Assembly: GCA_963843455.1 (NCBI GenBank)
Contig: CAWJKE010000010.1
Span: 1 to 64,000, forward strand
Direction of reading: 5' to 3'
Source: CAIQPS01 sp963843455
GTDB taxonomy: Bacteria; Actinomycetota; Thermoleophilia; RBG-16-64-13
DNA length: 64,000 bases
Below the pieces are notes generated by a model. The model was not told where the DNA came from. It saw only the letters and a program-made list of their open reading frames with translations, and did not search any database. Shown in pieces: positions 1 to 8,227 of this stretch. How positions within the stretch are numbered: position 1 is the stretch's first letter; the number at the start of each line of letters is the position of its first letter. The position numbers were made by a program, and so were the translations under genes.

Positions 1-518
1 GGCGGGGCGACGCCGGCATGGAACATCACCGGCAGCCCGCGCTCTTGCCAGTGCTTGATGTTCTTGCCGGTGTGCATGCCGGCCTTGATGAAGTTCCAGA
101 GGACCTTCATGTTGCCGATCCTTCCGTGCCAGGGCGGCGACTGGATGGCCTTCATGAACTCGAAGTTCCAGGCGTTCCAGCCCTTGTCGATGATCACGTC
201 GTAGTCGGAGACCTGCATGACCTCCTCTTCAACGAACTGGAAGGGCTCGTCGGGCCCCAGGTCCCGGCCCGGCAGCTTGACCTTCATCGACTCGACGTAC
301 GCAGTGTCCCAGGGGTTGAACGGGAAGACGACGTCGGGCTTGCCCACCCGCTCGAAGGTCTTGTCACAAGCGGCCAGCCAGGCCTTGTTGCTGCTGAAGA
401 GCTCCGCCTGGGTGATGCCCGCACAGCGGCCGGCGAAGGTGACGATGTGCGGGTAGACCGGTATCTCCGGCGTGGGTTTCAGGCCTATCGCTCGATCCAG
501 CTTCTCGAACGAGTCCAT
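1..518 (-). CDS. URO-D-fold methyltransferase-like protein, N-terminal part (runs off the left edge)
   Basis: About 172 N-terminal residues of a uroporphyrinogen-decarboxylase-fold protein are visible; the C-terminal half, where metal ligands would lie, is outside the window. The ATG at 518 follows AAAGGAGC at good spacing. The segments 'DVVFPFNPWDTAYVES' and 'LPGRDLGPDEPFQFVEEEV' resemble URO-D-family proteins used in corrinoid methyl transfer, and the 'LPGRDL' stretch recurs in the URO-D gene at 8228-9385. It lies 47 bases downstream of the LVIVD-repeat gene in the same direction, at the end of the liv transporter run. A haem-biosynthesis HemE role is unlikely given this context. The family call is fairly secure; the substrate is unknown. 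Confidence 0.7.
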   Translation of the reverse strand, partial: MDSFEKLDRAIGLKPTPEIPVYPHIVTFAGRCAGITQAELFSSNKAWLAACDKTFERVGKPDVVFPFNPWDTAYVESMKVKLPGRDLGPDEPFQFVEEEVMQVSDYDVIIDKGWNAWNFEFMKAIQSPPWHGRIGNMKVLWNFIKAGMHTGKNIKHWQERGLPVMFHAGVAP

Positions 519-565
519 CGAAGCTCCTTTACTGCTTGCTTGGCGACCGCGCTCGCCGACCGCCT

Positions 566-1888
566 CTACACCGTGCAGCGGAGCACGTACAGCCCGTCGC
601 TGAAGGTATCGATGAAGATGTTGCCGCGATTGTCCACGACGATGTCTTCCGCGGTACCGATGCGCGGCCCGGGGAAGAGGTCGCCCGTCTTGTTGTTGAA
701 CAGCCACTTCGGCGGATCCGGCGGGATGAAGTAGGCGATCTCCCGGGGAACGAAGGGGTCGCTGATGTCGTAGACACGCAGCCCGGCGTGGAAGTAGCAG
801 CAGTAGATGCGGTCGTTCCGGTCTTCCAGCGCGGGATGGTAGTGCGGCTCGTGGATGTTGTGGGGACCGAACGGACCGACGCCGACGCCGGGGATGTCGT
901 TGAAGTTCTTGTACGGCCATCCCTCCGGGATCTCGGGATAGGGGAACACCGAGACGAGCGTGGGGTCGGTCGGGTCGGCGATGTCCACCATCCCGATGAA
1001 GTTGAGAGGCTGGGCGCCCGAGGCGGCGGTCATCTTCTCGTTGAAGTATGCGTAGCGCTCGCCCTCGCTGGTCATGACCGCGTAGTCGCGCTGCGAGAGC
1101 GGCAGCACCGTGTGGCAGCGCGCCCCGGAGAGCTTGCCGGCGAACGGCGGGTGGTGCTGCAGATGGCCGACGAGCTGCGGCAGGGTGAGGTCGGAGATAT
1201 CGAGGACGACCATCCCGGCCCCGCCCCAGCTCACGTAGGCCAGGTCGCCTTTGGGATACGCGGGCCCGTGCATGACGGGGCTGTTGAGCATCGCCATCTC
1301 GGGATCGAAATCGGGCCCGTGCTCCTCCTTGAACTGTCCGGCCAGCCATTGGTCGGGCATCCACCAACGCCCGACTTCCACGGGGTTGCTCGGATCGGCG
1401 ATGTCGAGGATGCGGTAGATGAAGTTCCTGAACCCGTTGCAGGTGGACGAGAGGTGCACGTAGCGGCCTCCGCTATAGAAGAAGCGGTGCACCCCGCCCA
1501 TGCCACCCGAGTCCCATTGCGAGAGCTTCTTGGGATTCGCCGGGTCCTTGACGTCCCAGATGATGACCCCCTGCTCGAAAGGGTCACCCCACTCGTTGCC
1601 GTGAAGCTTGGGCAGGGTGCCGCCGAGGGCGGTGATCATGAGGCCGTCGGCCACCTGGATCTTGGGAGTGCCCTGGCCCGGCAGATCGGGACCGGGGATG
1701 AATCTAAGGTGCTCCGGCCTAGCCGGATCGGTGACGTCGAGGATGGTCCAGCCGGGATGCTTGAAGTGGGCCGCATACAGGTAGTAGCGGCCGTCCACCT
1801 CCTGCATGGCCATCTGGAAACCGGGCCGACCCTGGAGATCGTGGTACCCGATCTGCTCGATGTTCTTGGAGAATGCCGGCTTTGCCAT
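566..1888 (-). CDS. LVIVD-repeat beta-propeller protein
   Basis: A protein of 440 residues built from repeated strands of the type 'WTILDVTDPARPEHL', 'GVIIWDVKDPANPKKL', 'YRILDIADPSNPVEV', 'MVVLDISDLTLPQLV', 'IGMVDIADPTDPTLV' and 'LRVYDISDPFVPREI'. These are LVIVD repeats, which form a beta-propeller. No signal peptide or transmembrane segment is visible from the chosen ATG at 1888, which has GGGAGC upstream; the frame stays open further upstream but that part looks non-coding. His-rich stretches (HNIHEPHYHP near the C-terminal third) could bind metal, as in the distantly similar selenium-binding/methanethiol oxidase propellers, but I cannot assign a reaction. It sits between livJ and a URO-D gene, which suggests a role with the same substrate. 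Confidence 0.7.
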   Translation of the reverse strand: MAKPAFSKNIEQIGYHDLQGRPGFQMAMQEVDGRYYLYAAHFKHPGWTILDVTDPARPEHLRFIPGPDLPGQGTPKIQVADGLMITALGGTLPKLHGNEWGDPFEQGVIIWDVKDPANPKKLSQWDSGGMGGVHRFFYSGGRYVHLSSTCNGFRNFIYRILDIADPSNPVEVGRWWMPDQWLAGQFKEEHGPDFDPEMAMLNSPVMHGPAYPKGDLAYVSWGGAGMVVLDISDLTLPQLVGHLQHHPPFAGKLSGARCHTVLPLSQRDYAVMTSEGERYAYFNEKMTAASGAQPLNFIGMVDIADPTDPTLVSVFPYPEIPEGWPYKNFNDIPGVGVGPFGPHNIHEPHYHPALEDRNDRIYCCYFHAGLRVYDISDPFVPREIAYFIPPDPPKWLFNNKTGDLFPGPRIGTAEDIVVDNRGNIFIDTFSDGLYVLRCTV

Positions 1889-2019
1889 GTTCGCTCCCGT
1901 CGTCCGTGATCGCGCCGGCAGTGGTCGCGCCGCTGCCATTGGCATTATGGTAAACCAAATGCCGCAATTGTTCTCGGTCGCGCGCCCGACTCGCGGTCTC
2001 GGCCGCCGCACAAAGGTTG

Positions 2020-2049
2020 CCGGGGCTGGCGGCAGGCCGCCAGCCCCGG
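2020..2049 (-). terminator. Strong GC hairpin downstream of livJ
   Basis: A perfect 13-bp inverted repeat (CCGGGGCTGGCGG and its complement) with a 4-base loop lies 53 bases past the livJ stop. On the minus strand it is followed by CAACCTTTGTG, a weak T tract. It probably acts as a terminator or as an mRNA 3' stabiliser that separates livJ from the LVIVD and URO-D genes. Confidence 0.55.
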
Positions 2050-2101
2050 TGTCACTCGTGGGACCGACCCAGGGGGAGGGCGACGATCCCGAAGAACCCG
2101 C

Positions 2102-3412
2102 CTAGTTGACGGTGTTGATGAACTGGAATTGAGCACCTTTGACGACGAACTCCACCATGTCGCCTTTGATGCCCTGCGTCGTGTTGTCGGGCGTGAAGTT
2201 GACCATGCCTTCAAGCGACGTGAAATCCTTGAGGTTGATCAGCGCGTCCGCCACCTTCTGCTTGTCGTCGGGACCACCGGCCTGTTTCATCGCCTCGGCC
2301 AAGATCGAGACCATGTCCGCGCCGACAGCCGAGAAGAAGTCGGGAGCTTCGTTGTATTTCGCCTGGTACCGCTGCACAAAATCGAGTTGCAGTGGCTTGA
2401 GGGGCCACGTATCGGGCAGCGCAGCCGGATTCACGATCCCTCCGGAATCGAGGACGAGGAAGCCTTCAACGGCCTCCGGGCCCATGGAGAAGATCGCCGG
2501 GTGAGCGGCGGCGGGACTACCTTGGATCGGCGTGGTCACGCCAAGAGTCCTCAGGCCCTTGTAGAGGGCAGGCGCAGCGATGGGATTGACGTAGATGATC
2601 ACAGCATCCGGTTTGAGTTTGTTGTACTCCTCCATGATGCGGTTCAGGACGGGCTGAAAGTCGGTGACATCGAACCCGAACGTGTCCGGCATCTTGGTGA
2701 AGGTGAAGCCCTCAGTGGGAGCCGCCTTGACGAGCAGATCAAGCGTCTCTTGATGGATCTCGAGAACGTCGGCGATCGCCAGAATATTCTTCCAGCCGTT
2801 CGCTTTGATGACCTTGGTCACTGCATCAGCTTGGGTCGGCGGAGCAGCCGACACCATCACGCTCCACTTGTAGGCGGGACCGCTGATATCGGCCATCGTC
2901 GCCGGACCGGGGAAGACCGTCGGTATCTGCGACTCCTCGACAAGTGTCCGAGCCTGCGCGAACTGCGCAAATGGTCCTATGGTCGCCAGCACCTTGTCCT
3001 GCTCGATCATCTTGGTGACGTTCGCCTGCGCTTGAGCCACGTCGGACTTGTCGTCGACCTCGATCAGATCGATCGGGCGGCCATTGATCCCGCCATTGGC
3101 GTTGATGTACTCCACCTGCAGGTTGGCGCCCTTGCTGACCGATACGCCAGGAGCCGCGCTCGGCCCCGTGAGACTGTTGGAGAAGCCGACCTTGATCGGC
3201 TCTCCGGTTGCCGGCCCGGCCGCCACCGTAGTGTCGGTGCTCGGGGCAGCCGTGGTCTGCGTGGGCGCTGCCGTCGTGTCTGTGCTCGGGGCAGCCGTCG
3301 TCTGCGTGGGCGCTGCCGTCGTGGTGGTTTCTTCTCCCCCGCATGCAACGGCCGTCATGGCGACGACCAGCAGCAGGACAAGGAGACCCATCAATAGATA
3401 CCGTTTCTTCAT
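2102..3412 (-). CDS. livJ: Branched-chain amino acid-type ABC transporter substrate-binding lipoprotein
   Basis: A protein of 436 residues, periplasmic-binding-protein type I (LivJ/Leu-Ile-Val-binding family). It starts with 'MKKRYLLMGLL' and a lipoprotein signal ending at the lipobox 'AVACGG', so it should be lipid-anchored outside the membrane. A Thr/Ala/Pro-rich linker follows, then the binding domain with 'IKVGFSNSLTGPSAAPG' and 'VDDKSDVAQAQANVTKMI'. The ATG at 3412 has GGGAGGGACGG upstream. It is transcribed after livH and the livMGF fusion with a 67-base gap. Family members bind branched-chain amino acids, aromatic acids, amides or urea. The methyltransferase neighbourhood makes a methylated or methoxylated ligand possible, but that is inference. 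Confidence 0.9.
   Translation of the reverse strand: MKKRYLLMGLLVLLLVVAMTAVACGGEETTTTAAPTQTTAAPSTDTTAAPTQTTAAPSTDTTVAAGPATGEPIKVGFSNSLTGPSAAPGVSVSKGANLQVEYINANGGINGRPIDLIEVDDKSDVAQAQANVTKMIEQDKVLATIGPFAQFAQARTLVEESQIPTVFPGPATMADISGPAYKWSVMVSAAPPTQADAVTKVIKANGWKNILAIADVLEIHQETLDLLVKAAPTEGFTFTKMPDTFGFDVTDFQPVLNRIMEEYNKLKPDAVIIYVNPIAAPALYKGLRTLGVTTPIQGSPAAAHPAIFSMGPEAVEGFLVLDSGGIVNPAALPDTWPLKPLQLDFVQRYQAKYNEAPDFFSAVGADMVSILAEAMKQAGGPDDKQKVADALINLKDFTSLEGMVNFTPDNTTQGIKGDMVEFVVKGAQFQFINTVN
3231..3320. repeat. Two tandem 45-bp units encoding the lipoprotein linker
   Basis: Positions 3231-3275 and 3276-3320 are near-identical 45-bp direct repeats, each encoding 15 residues of the Thr/Ala/Pro linker just after the lipidated Cys of LivJ. 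The duplication keeps the reading frame and lengthens the flexible tether. Confidence 0.85.
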
Positions 3413-3479
3413 TCCGTCCCTCCCTCTCGTTACTCGACCCGAACCGTTTGCACTGCTCCCTGCTATGTGAAAGCGTGCG

Positions 3480-6143
3480 TCAGCCAAGGCTCGCGCCAAG
3501 ATAGCTGGCCAGCACGCGTTCATCCGTCCTGAGGGCGTCCGCCAGCCCCGACACCACGACGGAGCCGGTCTGCAGGATGATCGCCCGATGAGCGAGCGAG
3601 AGCGCCATCTCGGCGCTTTGCTCGACCATCAACATGGTCAGACCCTCTTTGTTGAGCTTGGCGAGCGCCTCGAATATCCGCTCCACGACCAGCGGAGCGA
3701 GGCCCATGGACGGTTCGTCCAAGAGCAGCAGGTTGGGCCGGCCGATGAGAGCCCTGCCGATGGCGAGCATCTGCTGCTCTCCGCCGGACAGCGTGCCGGC
3801 GGGCTGCTTGCGCCGCTCGCCCAGGATGGGGAAAAGCTCGTACACGAATGCGATGTCGTCGGCCAGGGTGCCACGCCAGTCGCGCCGCCCAGAGCTTCCT
3901 ACCACCAGGTTGTCGTGCACCGAAAGGTCGCGGAACAGCCGACGGCCTTCGGGGACCTGGCAGAGGCCGCGAGCGGCTATCTTCTCGGGGGCAAGGTGGG
4001 TGATATCGACGCCCTGATAGGTGACGGAGCCCGCCTTGGGTCGAAGCAGGCCGGAGACAGTGTGAAGCAGGGTGCTCTTCCCCGCACCGTTCGCCCCGAG
4101 GATGGCGACAACCTCGCCCTTTGGCACCGCGAACGATACGCCATGCAACGCCTGGATCGAGCCATAGGAGGTCGCCAGATCCTCGACAACCAACAGGTCT
4201 TCCGGCTGCGGGCAGCTGCCGTCGGCGAGGGTCCGCGTCTGGCATAGATCGCGACGATGTTCCAGCCTCGTCCCGAGGTACGCTTCGATGACCGCCGGAT
4301 CCTTCTGCACCACCTCTGGCCGGCCCTCGCTTATCAGGCGACCATAATCGAGCACATACACCTGCTCAGATATGCCCATGACCAGTTCGATATCGTGCTC
4401 GACGAGGAGTACGGTGATCCCCGAGTCATGGATGCGGCCGATCTGCTCGACCAGGTGAGCCCGTTCCGAGGCGTTCATGCCGGCCGCCGGTTCGTCCAGG
4501 AGCAGAAGGCGTGGCCCGGAAGCGAGAGCTCGGGCGATCTCGACCAGACGCTGAGAACCGTAGGGGAGGCTTGCGGCGGGCAGATGCGCCCGATCTTCCA
4601 GTCCGACTGTGGCGAGCGCTCGCATGGCTCGCTCCCGAGAGGCGCGCTCTTCGCGGCGCTGACGCGGCAGCCCCAGCGCCCCGGCAAAGAGGCCCGACCT
4701 CTCATGCCGATGGCACCCGACCAGGACATTGTCGAGTACGGTCATGTTGGCGTAGATACGAAGGTTCTGGAAGGTGCGGGCCATCCCCAGACGCGCCGTG
4801 TTGGCGGTCGAAAGCTTCGTCACATCCTTGCCCGCGAATCGTATGCGCCCGGCTGTCAACTTCTGCAGCCGGCTCACCGCGTTGAAGACCGTGGTCTTGC
4901 CCGCCCCATTGGGGCCGATGAGGGCGACGATCTGTCCCTCGCGAACAGAGAGCGAAACTTCGTCGACCGCCTTCAGGCCGCCGAAGTGCACGGAGAGACC
5001 TTCGATTTCAAGGATCGTTGGTGAGGAGACCTCAGCGGCGAGGCGCCGGCCGGAACTCGGCGCAGCGATCGCCGGCCCAGAAGGCGGCGACGGACCGGCG
5101 GCCTCGGCAAGGCCGGGCGCGGCGGAGCTCGCTGCGGTCTCCTGCAGCTTCTCCCTCCGCCAAAGGTTCCGAAGGCGCGCCCTCTGTCCAGGGGTCAGCG
5201 CGAGTCCGGCCGGCAGGAACATGAGCAGCAGGATCATCACCACGGAGTAAGCCACGCCGCTGTACTGCTGGATCCCGGTGAAGCCGTTCATGACCCAGGT
5301 GATGAGGATCGCTCCGACGATGGCGCCCCACACCGACCCGCCCCCGATCAGCATCATGACGATGGGAATAACCGCGGCGGTGAAGGTGAAGCTGCCCGGG
5401 GTGACCGCCATGGTGACGAAGGCGTAGAGGCCGCCCGCGAGTCCACAGATGAGCGCACTGCTGACAAAGCCCAGCAGCTTCCAGTTAGCAGTCCGCATGC
5501 CGAGACTCGACGAGGCGATCTCGCTGGTAGCAAGCGCTCTGAGCGCCCGGCCGACGCGGTACCTGAGGGCGCGGCTGATGAACAGCAGGATGAGGATCGC
5601 GATGATCCAGACCAGGTAGTACTGACGAAGATTGCTGTTGAATTCGAAGCCGAACACGTTGAGCCTGGGCAACTCTGACAGGCCGAGTGTCGACCCGGTA
5701 ACCTTGCGAAACTGGATCACGAGGACAAGGAAGATCTGGCCCAGTCCGATAGTGGCGAGCGCCAGGTAGAAGTAGCGCAGTTTGAGCACGGGCCTTCCGA
5801 TGATGACTGCCACCCCCCCAGCGACCAACGGCGCGATAAGAAGAGCGGCAAGGGTGGGAACCGACAGCTTGGAAGTCAGAATGGCCGCTGTATAGGCTCC
5901 GATGCCGTAGAAGGCCGAGTGCCCAAAGGAAAGCTGGCCGGCCTGGCCAAGGATGAGAACGACCCCGATGGTGATCATTGCGAAGAGACCAGCGGTGGTC
6001 ATGATCCTCATCGCGTACGCGCTCGGGTAGACGATGGGCCAGACGATCAAGGCTACGAGCAGCAGTGTCTTGAAAACGAACCCCCGGCCGGAAAGCAACG
6101 AGAAGCGGCTGGGAGAGGAGGTGGCTACCGGTGACGATTCCAT
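3480..6143 (-). CDS. Fused LivM permease - LivG ATPase - LivF ATPase
   Basis: One open frame of 887 codons carries three components that are usually separate. Residues ~1-330 are a LivM-type permease with many hydrophobic segments and the motif 'GQAGQLSFGHSAFYGIGAY'. Residues ~370-625 are a LivG-type ATPase (Walker A 'GPNGAGKTT', Walker B 'LLLLDEPAAGMN'). Residues ~640-887 are a LivF-type ATPase (Walker A 'GANGAGKST', signature 'LSGGEQQ', Walker B 'LLLLDEPSMGLAP'). Ala/Pro/Ser-rich linkers join the parts. There is no good ATG or GTG with a Shine-Dalgarno at the junctions, so a true fusion is likely, though this sequence contains indels elsewhere. The start overlaps the livH stop (TGATG). It would be the inner-membrane engine for LivJ. 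Confidence 0.85.
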   Translation of the reverse strand: MESSPVATSSPSRFSLLSGRGFVFKTLLLVALIVWPIVYPSAYAMRIMTTAGLFAMITIGVVLILGQAGQLSFGHSAFYGIGAYTAAILTSKLSVPTLAALLIAPLVAGGVAVIIGRPVLKLRYFYLALATIGLGQIFLVLVIQFRKVTGSTLGLSELPRLNVFGFEFNSNLRQYYLVWIIAILILLFISRALRYRVGRALRALATSEIASSSLGMRTANWKLLGFVSSALICGLAGGLYAFVTMAVTPGSFTFTAAVIPIVMMLIGGGSVWGAIVGAILITWVMNGFTGIQQYSGVAYSVVMILLLMFLPAGLALTPGQRARLRNLWRREKLQETAASSAAPGLAEAAGPSPPSGPAIAAPSSGRRLAAEVSSPTILEIEGLSVHFGGLKAVDEVSLSVREGQIVALIGPNGAGKTTVFNAVSRLQKLTAGRIRFAGKDVTKLSTANTARLGMARTFQNLRIYANMTVLDNVLVGCHRHERSGLFAGALGLPRQRREERASRERAMRALATVGLEDRAHLPAASLPYGSQRLVEIARALASGPRLLLLDEPAAGMNASERAHLVEQIGRIHDSGITVLLVEHDIELVMGISEQVYVLDYGRLISEGRPEVVQKDPAVIEAYLGTRLEHRRDLCQTRTLADGSCPQPEDLLVVEDLATSYGSIQALHGVSFAVPKGEVVAILGANGAGKSTLLHTVSGLLRPKAGSVTYQGVDITHLAPEKIAARGLCQVPEGRRLFRDLSVHDNLVVGSSGRRDWRGTLADDIAFVYELFPILGERRKQPAGTLSGGEQQMLAIGRALIGRPNLLLLDEPSMGLAPLVVERIFEALAKLNKEGLTMLMVEQSAEMALSLAHRAIILQTGSVVVSGLADALRTDERVLASYLGASLG

Positions 6144-7021
6144 CAGGCCTCACCCTCGCTGGAGCGAACACCGAGCAGACCGGTCGGCCGAAAATACAGG
6201 AACAGGATCAGGATCGCGTAGGCGATGGCATCCTGGTAGCCGGCCGGGACAAAGCCGGTCGCGACCGACTGGATGATGCCCAAGGTCAGACCGCCTACGA
6301 CTGCTCCGGTGCTCGACCCCCAACCACCCAAGACAGCGGCGACGAAACCGCTGAGCGCAAATATGCCGCCCGAGAGATATGAGGTGGTGTTAATGGGAGT
6401 GATGGCGATTCCCCCGAGGGCTCCGATGGCGGCAGATATCGCGAACGCCAGGATAATCATGCGGCCTGTGTGGACGCCCGACAGGCTGGCGGCACCGGGA
6501 TCGTTGGCTGTAGCCGTCATCTGCTTGCCCGTGCGAGTGAAGTTGTTCAGGAGGTAGAGAGCGATCAAGACGACGATCATCAGTCCGATCACCCACACGC
6601 TTTGCCGAAAGATGGCCACTCTTCCGATAAAGATGGCGTCGTCACCCGTGAACGCGGGCAAGCTCTTGCCGTATCCCCCCCAGCGCAACAGCGCCAAGTT
6701 CTCGAACAGGATGCTCAGCGCAATGGTCGCCAGGATGATGGAGACGAGCGAGACCTTGACGAGAGGTCTCAAGACCAGGAGGTACATCCCGATGCCCACA
6801 ACAACGACACCGAGGATACCGATGATGGCGGCGAGCCAGTAGGGAAGGCCCAGTTCGCTAAGCAACGTGAAGGTGAACAAGGCTCCGAACATGACGAAGG
6901 CACCCTGCGCCATATTGACGATCCGGGAAGTGCGGTAGATGGTCACGTAGCCCAACGCGATCAGCGAATAGATGCTGCCCAGGGTGACGCCGGTCACGAG
7001 CAACTGGATCCACTTGACCAC
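6143..7021 (-). CDS. livH: Branched-chain-type ABC transporter permease LivH
   Basis: A polytopic permease of 292 residues with the LivH signatures 'GVTLGSIYSLIALGYV' and 'YRTSRIVNMAQGAFVMFGA'. I chose the GTG at 7021 because GAGGGGG ends six bases before it, whereas the alternative TTG at 7027 directly abuts that sequence. It is the first gene of the transporter run: its stop overlaps the start of the livMGF fusion, and livJ, the LVIVD protein and a URO-D protein follow. It pairs with the LivM half of the fusion to form the transmembrane channel. A consensus-like promoter lies about 60 bases upstream. Confidence 0.9.
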   Translation of the reverse strand: MVKWIQLLVTGVTLGSIYSLIALGYVTIYRTSRIVNMAQGAFVMFGALFTFTLLSELGLPYWLAAIIGILGVVVVGIGMYLLVLRPLVKVSLVSIILATIALSILFENLALLRWGGYGKSLPAFTGDDAIFIGRVAIFRQSVWVIGLMIVVLIALYLLNNFTRTGKQMTATANDPGAASLSGVHTGRMIILAFAISAAIGALGGIAITPINTTSYLSGGIFALSGFVAAVLGGWGSSTGAVVGGLTLGIIQSVATGFVPAGYQDAIAYAILILFLYFRPTGLLGVRSSEGEA

Positions 7022-7079
7022 GCACAACCCCCTCGACAGATACTCAGCGTCCCGTTGCCTGCGGAGCCGCAGCCGCCAT

Positions 7080-7107
7080 GCTATAGGATGAGCGGTCTCC
7101 TTGTCAA
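7080..7107 (-). promoter_or_regulatory. Sigma-70-type promoter of the liv operon
   Basis: On the minus strand a perfect -35 TTGACA (7102-7107) is followed after 16 bases by TATAGC (7080-7085). Transcription would start near 7073, giving a leader of about 50 bases to livH. The -35 region overlaps an imperfect CAAC-N7-GTTG inverted repeat (7105-7119), a possible operator for the divergent MerR-TetR regulator. The promoter call rests on the -35 box; the operator is inference. Confidence 0.6.
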
Positions 7108-7248
7108 CGATATTTGTTGCTGTGGTAAGTTATCGAGTAAAGTCGGCTTTGTCCTGGATGTGTGCTCATATTGGTCGGGCAACTTCTCCCTCTATCGACT
7201 ATCATTGCCCAGGGCCGGCGGCCGACTGTTCAGAGGCCCGAGGAGGGA

Positions 7249-8193
7249 ATGGACATCACTGAGGCGTTGTCAATATCTGCGCTGGAGAGGGAGACGGGTG
7301 TCTCCCGCAGCACCATCCACTTCTACGTGCGTGAGGGTCTACTTCCCCAGCCGCAGAAGACGGCGGCCAGCCGCGCACTCTACACCGAGGATCATGCCAG
7401 GCTGCTGCGCCGCATCAGGGAGTTGAAACAGGCCGGCCACTCTCTTGGCGATATCAGGCGCAGGCTGGCGGACGACATCGCCAGAGCAGGTGACAGCTAC
7501 GCCGACCTGGCCACCCAGGAGAGCGATCGAATCCACCGGGCCATACTGCGGGTAGCCACCGAGGAGTTCGCGACTAAGGGGTACAAAGAGACCCACATCG
7601 CGACAATAACCCGCACGTTGGGAATCACGTCGCAGGTCTTCTATGGCCACTTCCCGAGCAAGTTGCAGCTCTTCGTAGAATCGTTCCGGACATTCCTAAG
7701 CTGGAATCTCGCCTTTGTGGAGCCCCAGCTGATGGAGTCGCAGGACCTCGGCGTGAGACTACTGTGGCGTCTCCTGGCCGATTATCGGGCCACCGAATTC
7801 GGGTCGCAGGTCATGGCGCAGATTGATTCCGAGCCTTCACTGAGCGAGGCTGACAAGCACAGGCTCTCGGAGCAGGCGTGGGACGACGTTGTCGCGCGGA
7901 TCAAGACGGACTTCGAGGGCGCGAGACACTCCGGGTCTCCCCCTCCGGCAATATCCCTCGACTTGCTCTGCTTTAGCTTGATCGGCGCGCATCACACTGC
8001 AAGCATGAGAGCTTCCTGGGATGAGCGGTTCGCCAAGGCGGACACCCTGAGGGTGCACCTGTGGCTATGGCTGGCGGTCCTCGCCGCCATGGGTGGAGAG
8101 ATCGACATAGATTCGCGCGTTGCGCGTTACGAGGACCTGATACAGGAAGTGGCGGGACGCAAGCCGGAGACCCCGCCCGCGCTGGAGGATTAG
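7249..8193 (+). CDS. Hybrid MerR-TetR transcriptional regulator
   Basis: A protein of 314 residues with two DNA-binding modules. Residues ~8-75 form a MerR-type winged helix ('ISALERETGVSRSTIHFYV', then 'RRIRELKQAGHSLGDIRRRL'). Residues ~92-142 form a TetR-type HTH ('ILRVATEEFATKGYKETHIA', 'GITSQVFYGHFPSKLQLF'), followed by an all-helical TetR-like ligand domain. The ATG at 7249 follows GAGGAGGGA; the frame is open further upstream but without such a signal. It is divergent from the liv operon and convergent with the URO-D/corrinoid operon, so it probably senses the transported compound and controls both. Single proteins combining MerR and TetR heads are uncommon. Confidence 0.85.
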   Translation: MDITEALSISALERETGVSRSTIHFYVREGLLPQPQKTAASRALYTEDHARLLRRIRELKQAGHSLGDIRRRLADDIARAGDSYADLATQESDRIHRAILRVATEEFATKGYKETHIATITRTLGITSQVFYGHFPSKLQLFVESFRTFLSWNLAFVEPQLMESQDLGVRLLWRLLADYRATEFGSQVMAQIDSEPSLSEADKHRLSEQAWDDVVARIKTDFEGARHSGSPPPAISLDLLCFSLIGAHHTASMRASWDERFAKADTLRVHLWLWLAVLAAMGGEIDIDSRVARYEDLIQEVAGRKPETPPALED

Positions 8194-8227
8194 CGGGACA
8201 TTGCCGCTCGCAAGTGGCGTGCTCATT

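Noticed and set aside
1..518. HemE (haem biosynthesis) as identity of the URO-D gene
   Set aside because: Operon context (Liv transporter, LVIVD protein, corrinoid methyl transfer) and sequence style fit the methyltransferase branch, and no other haem gene is present.
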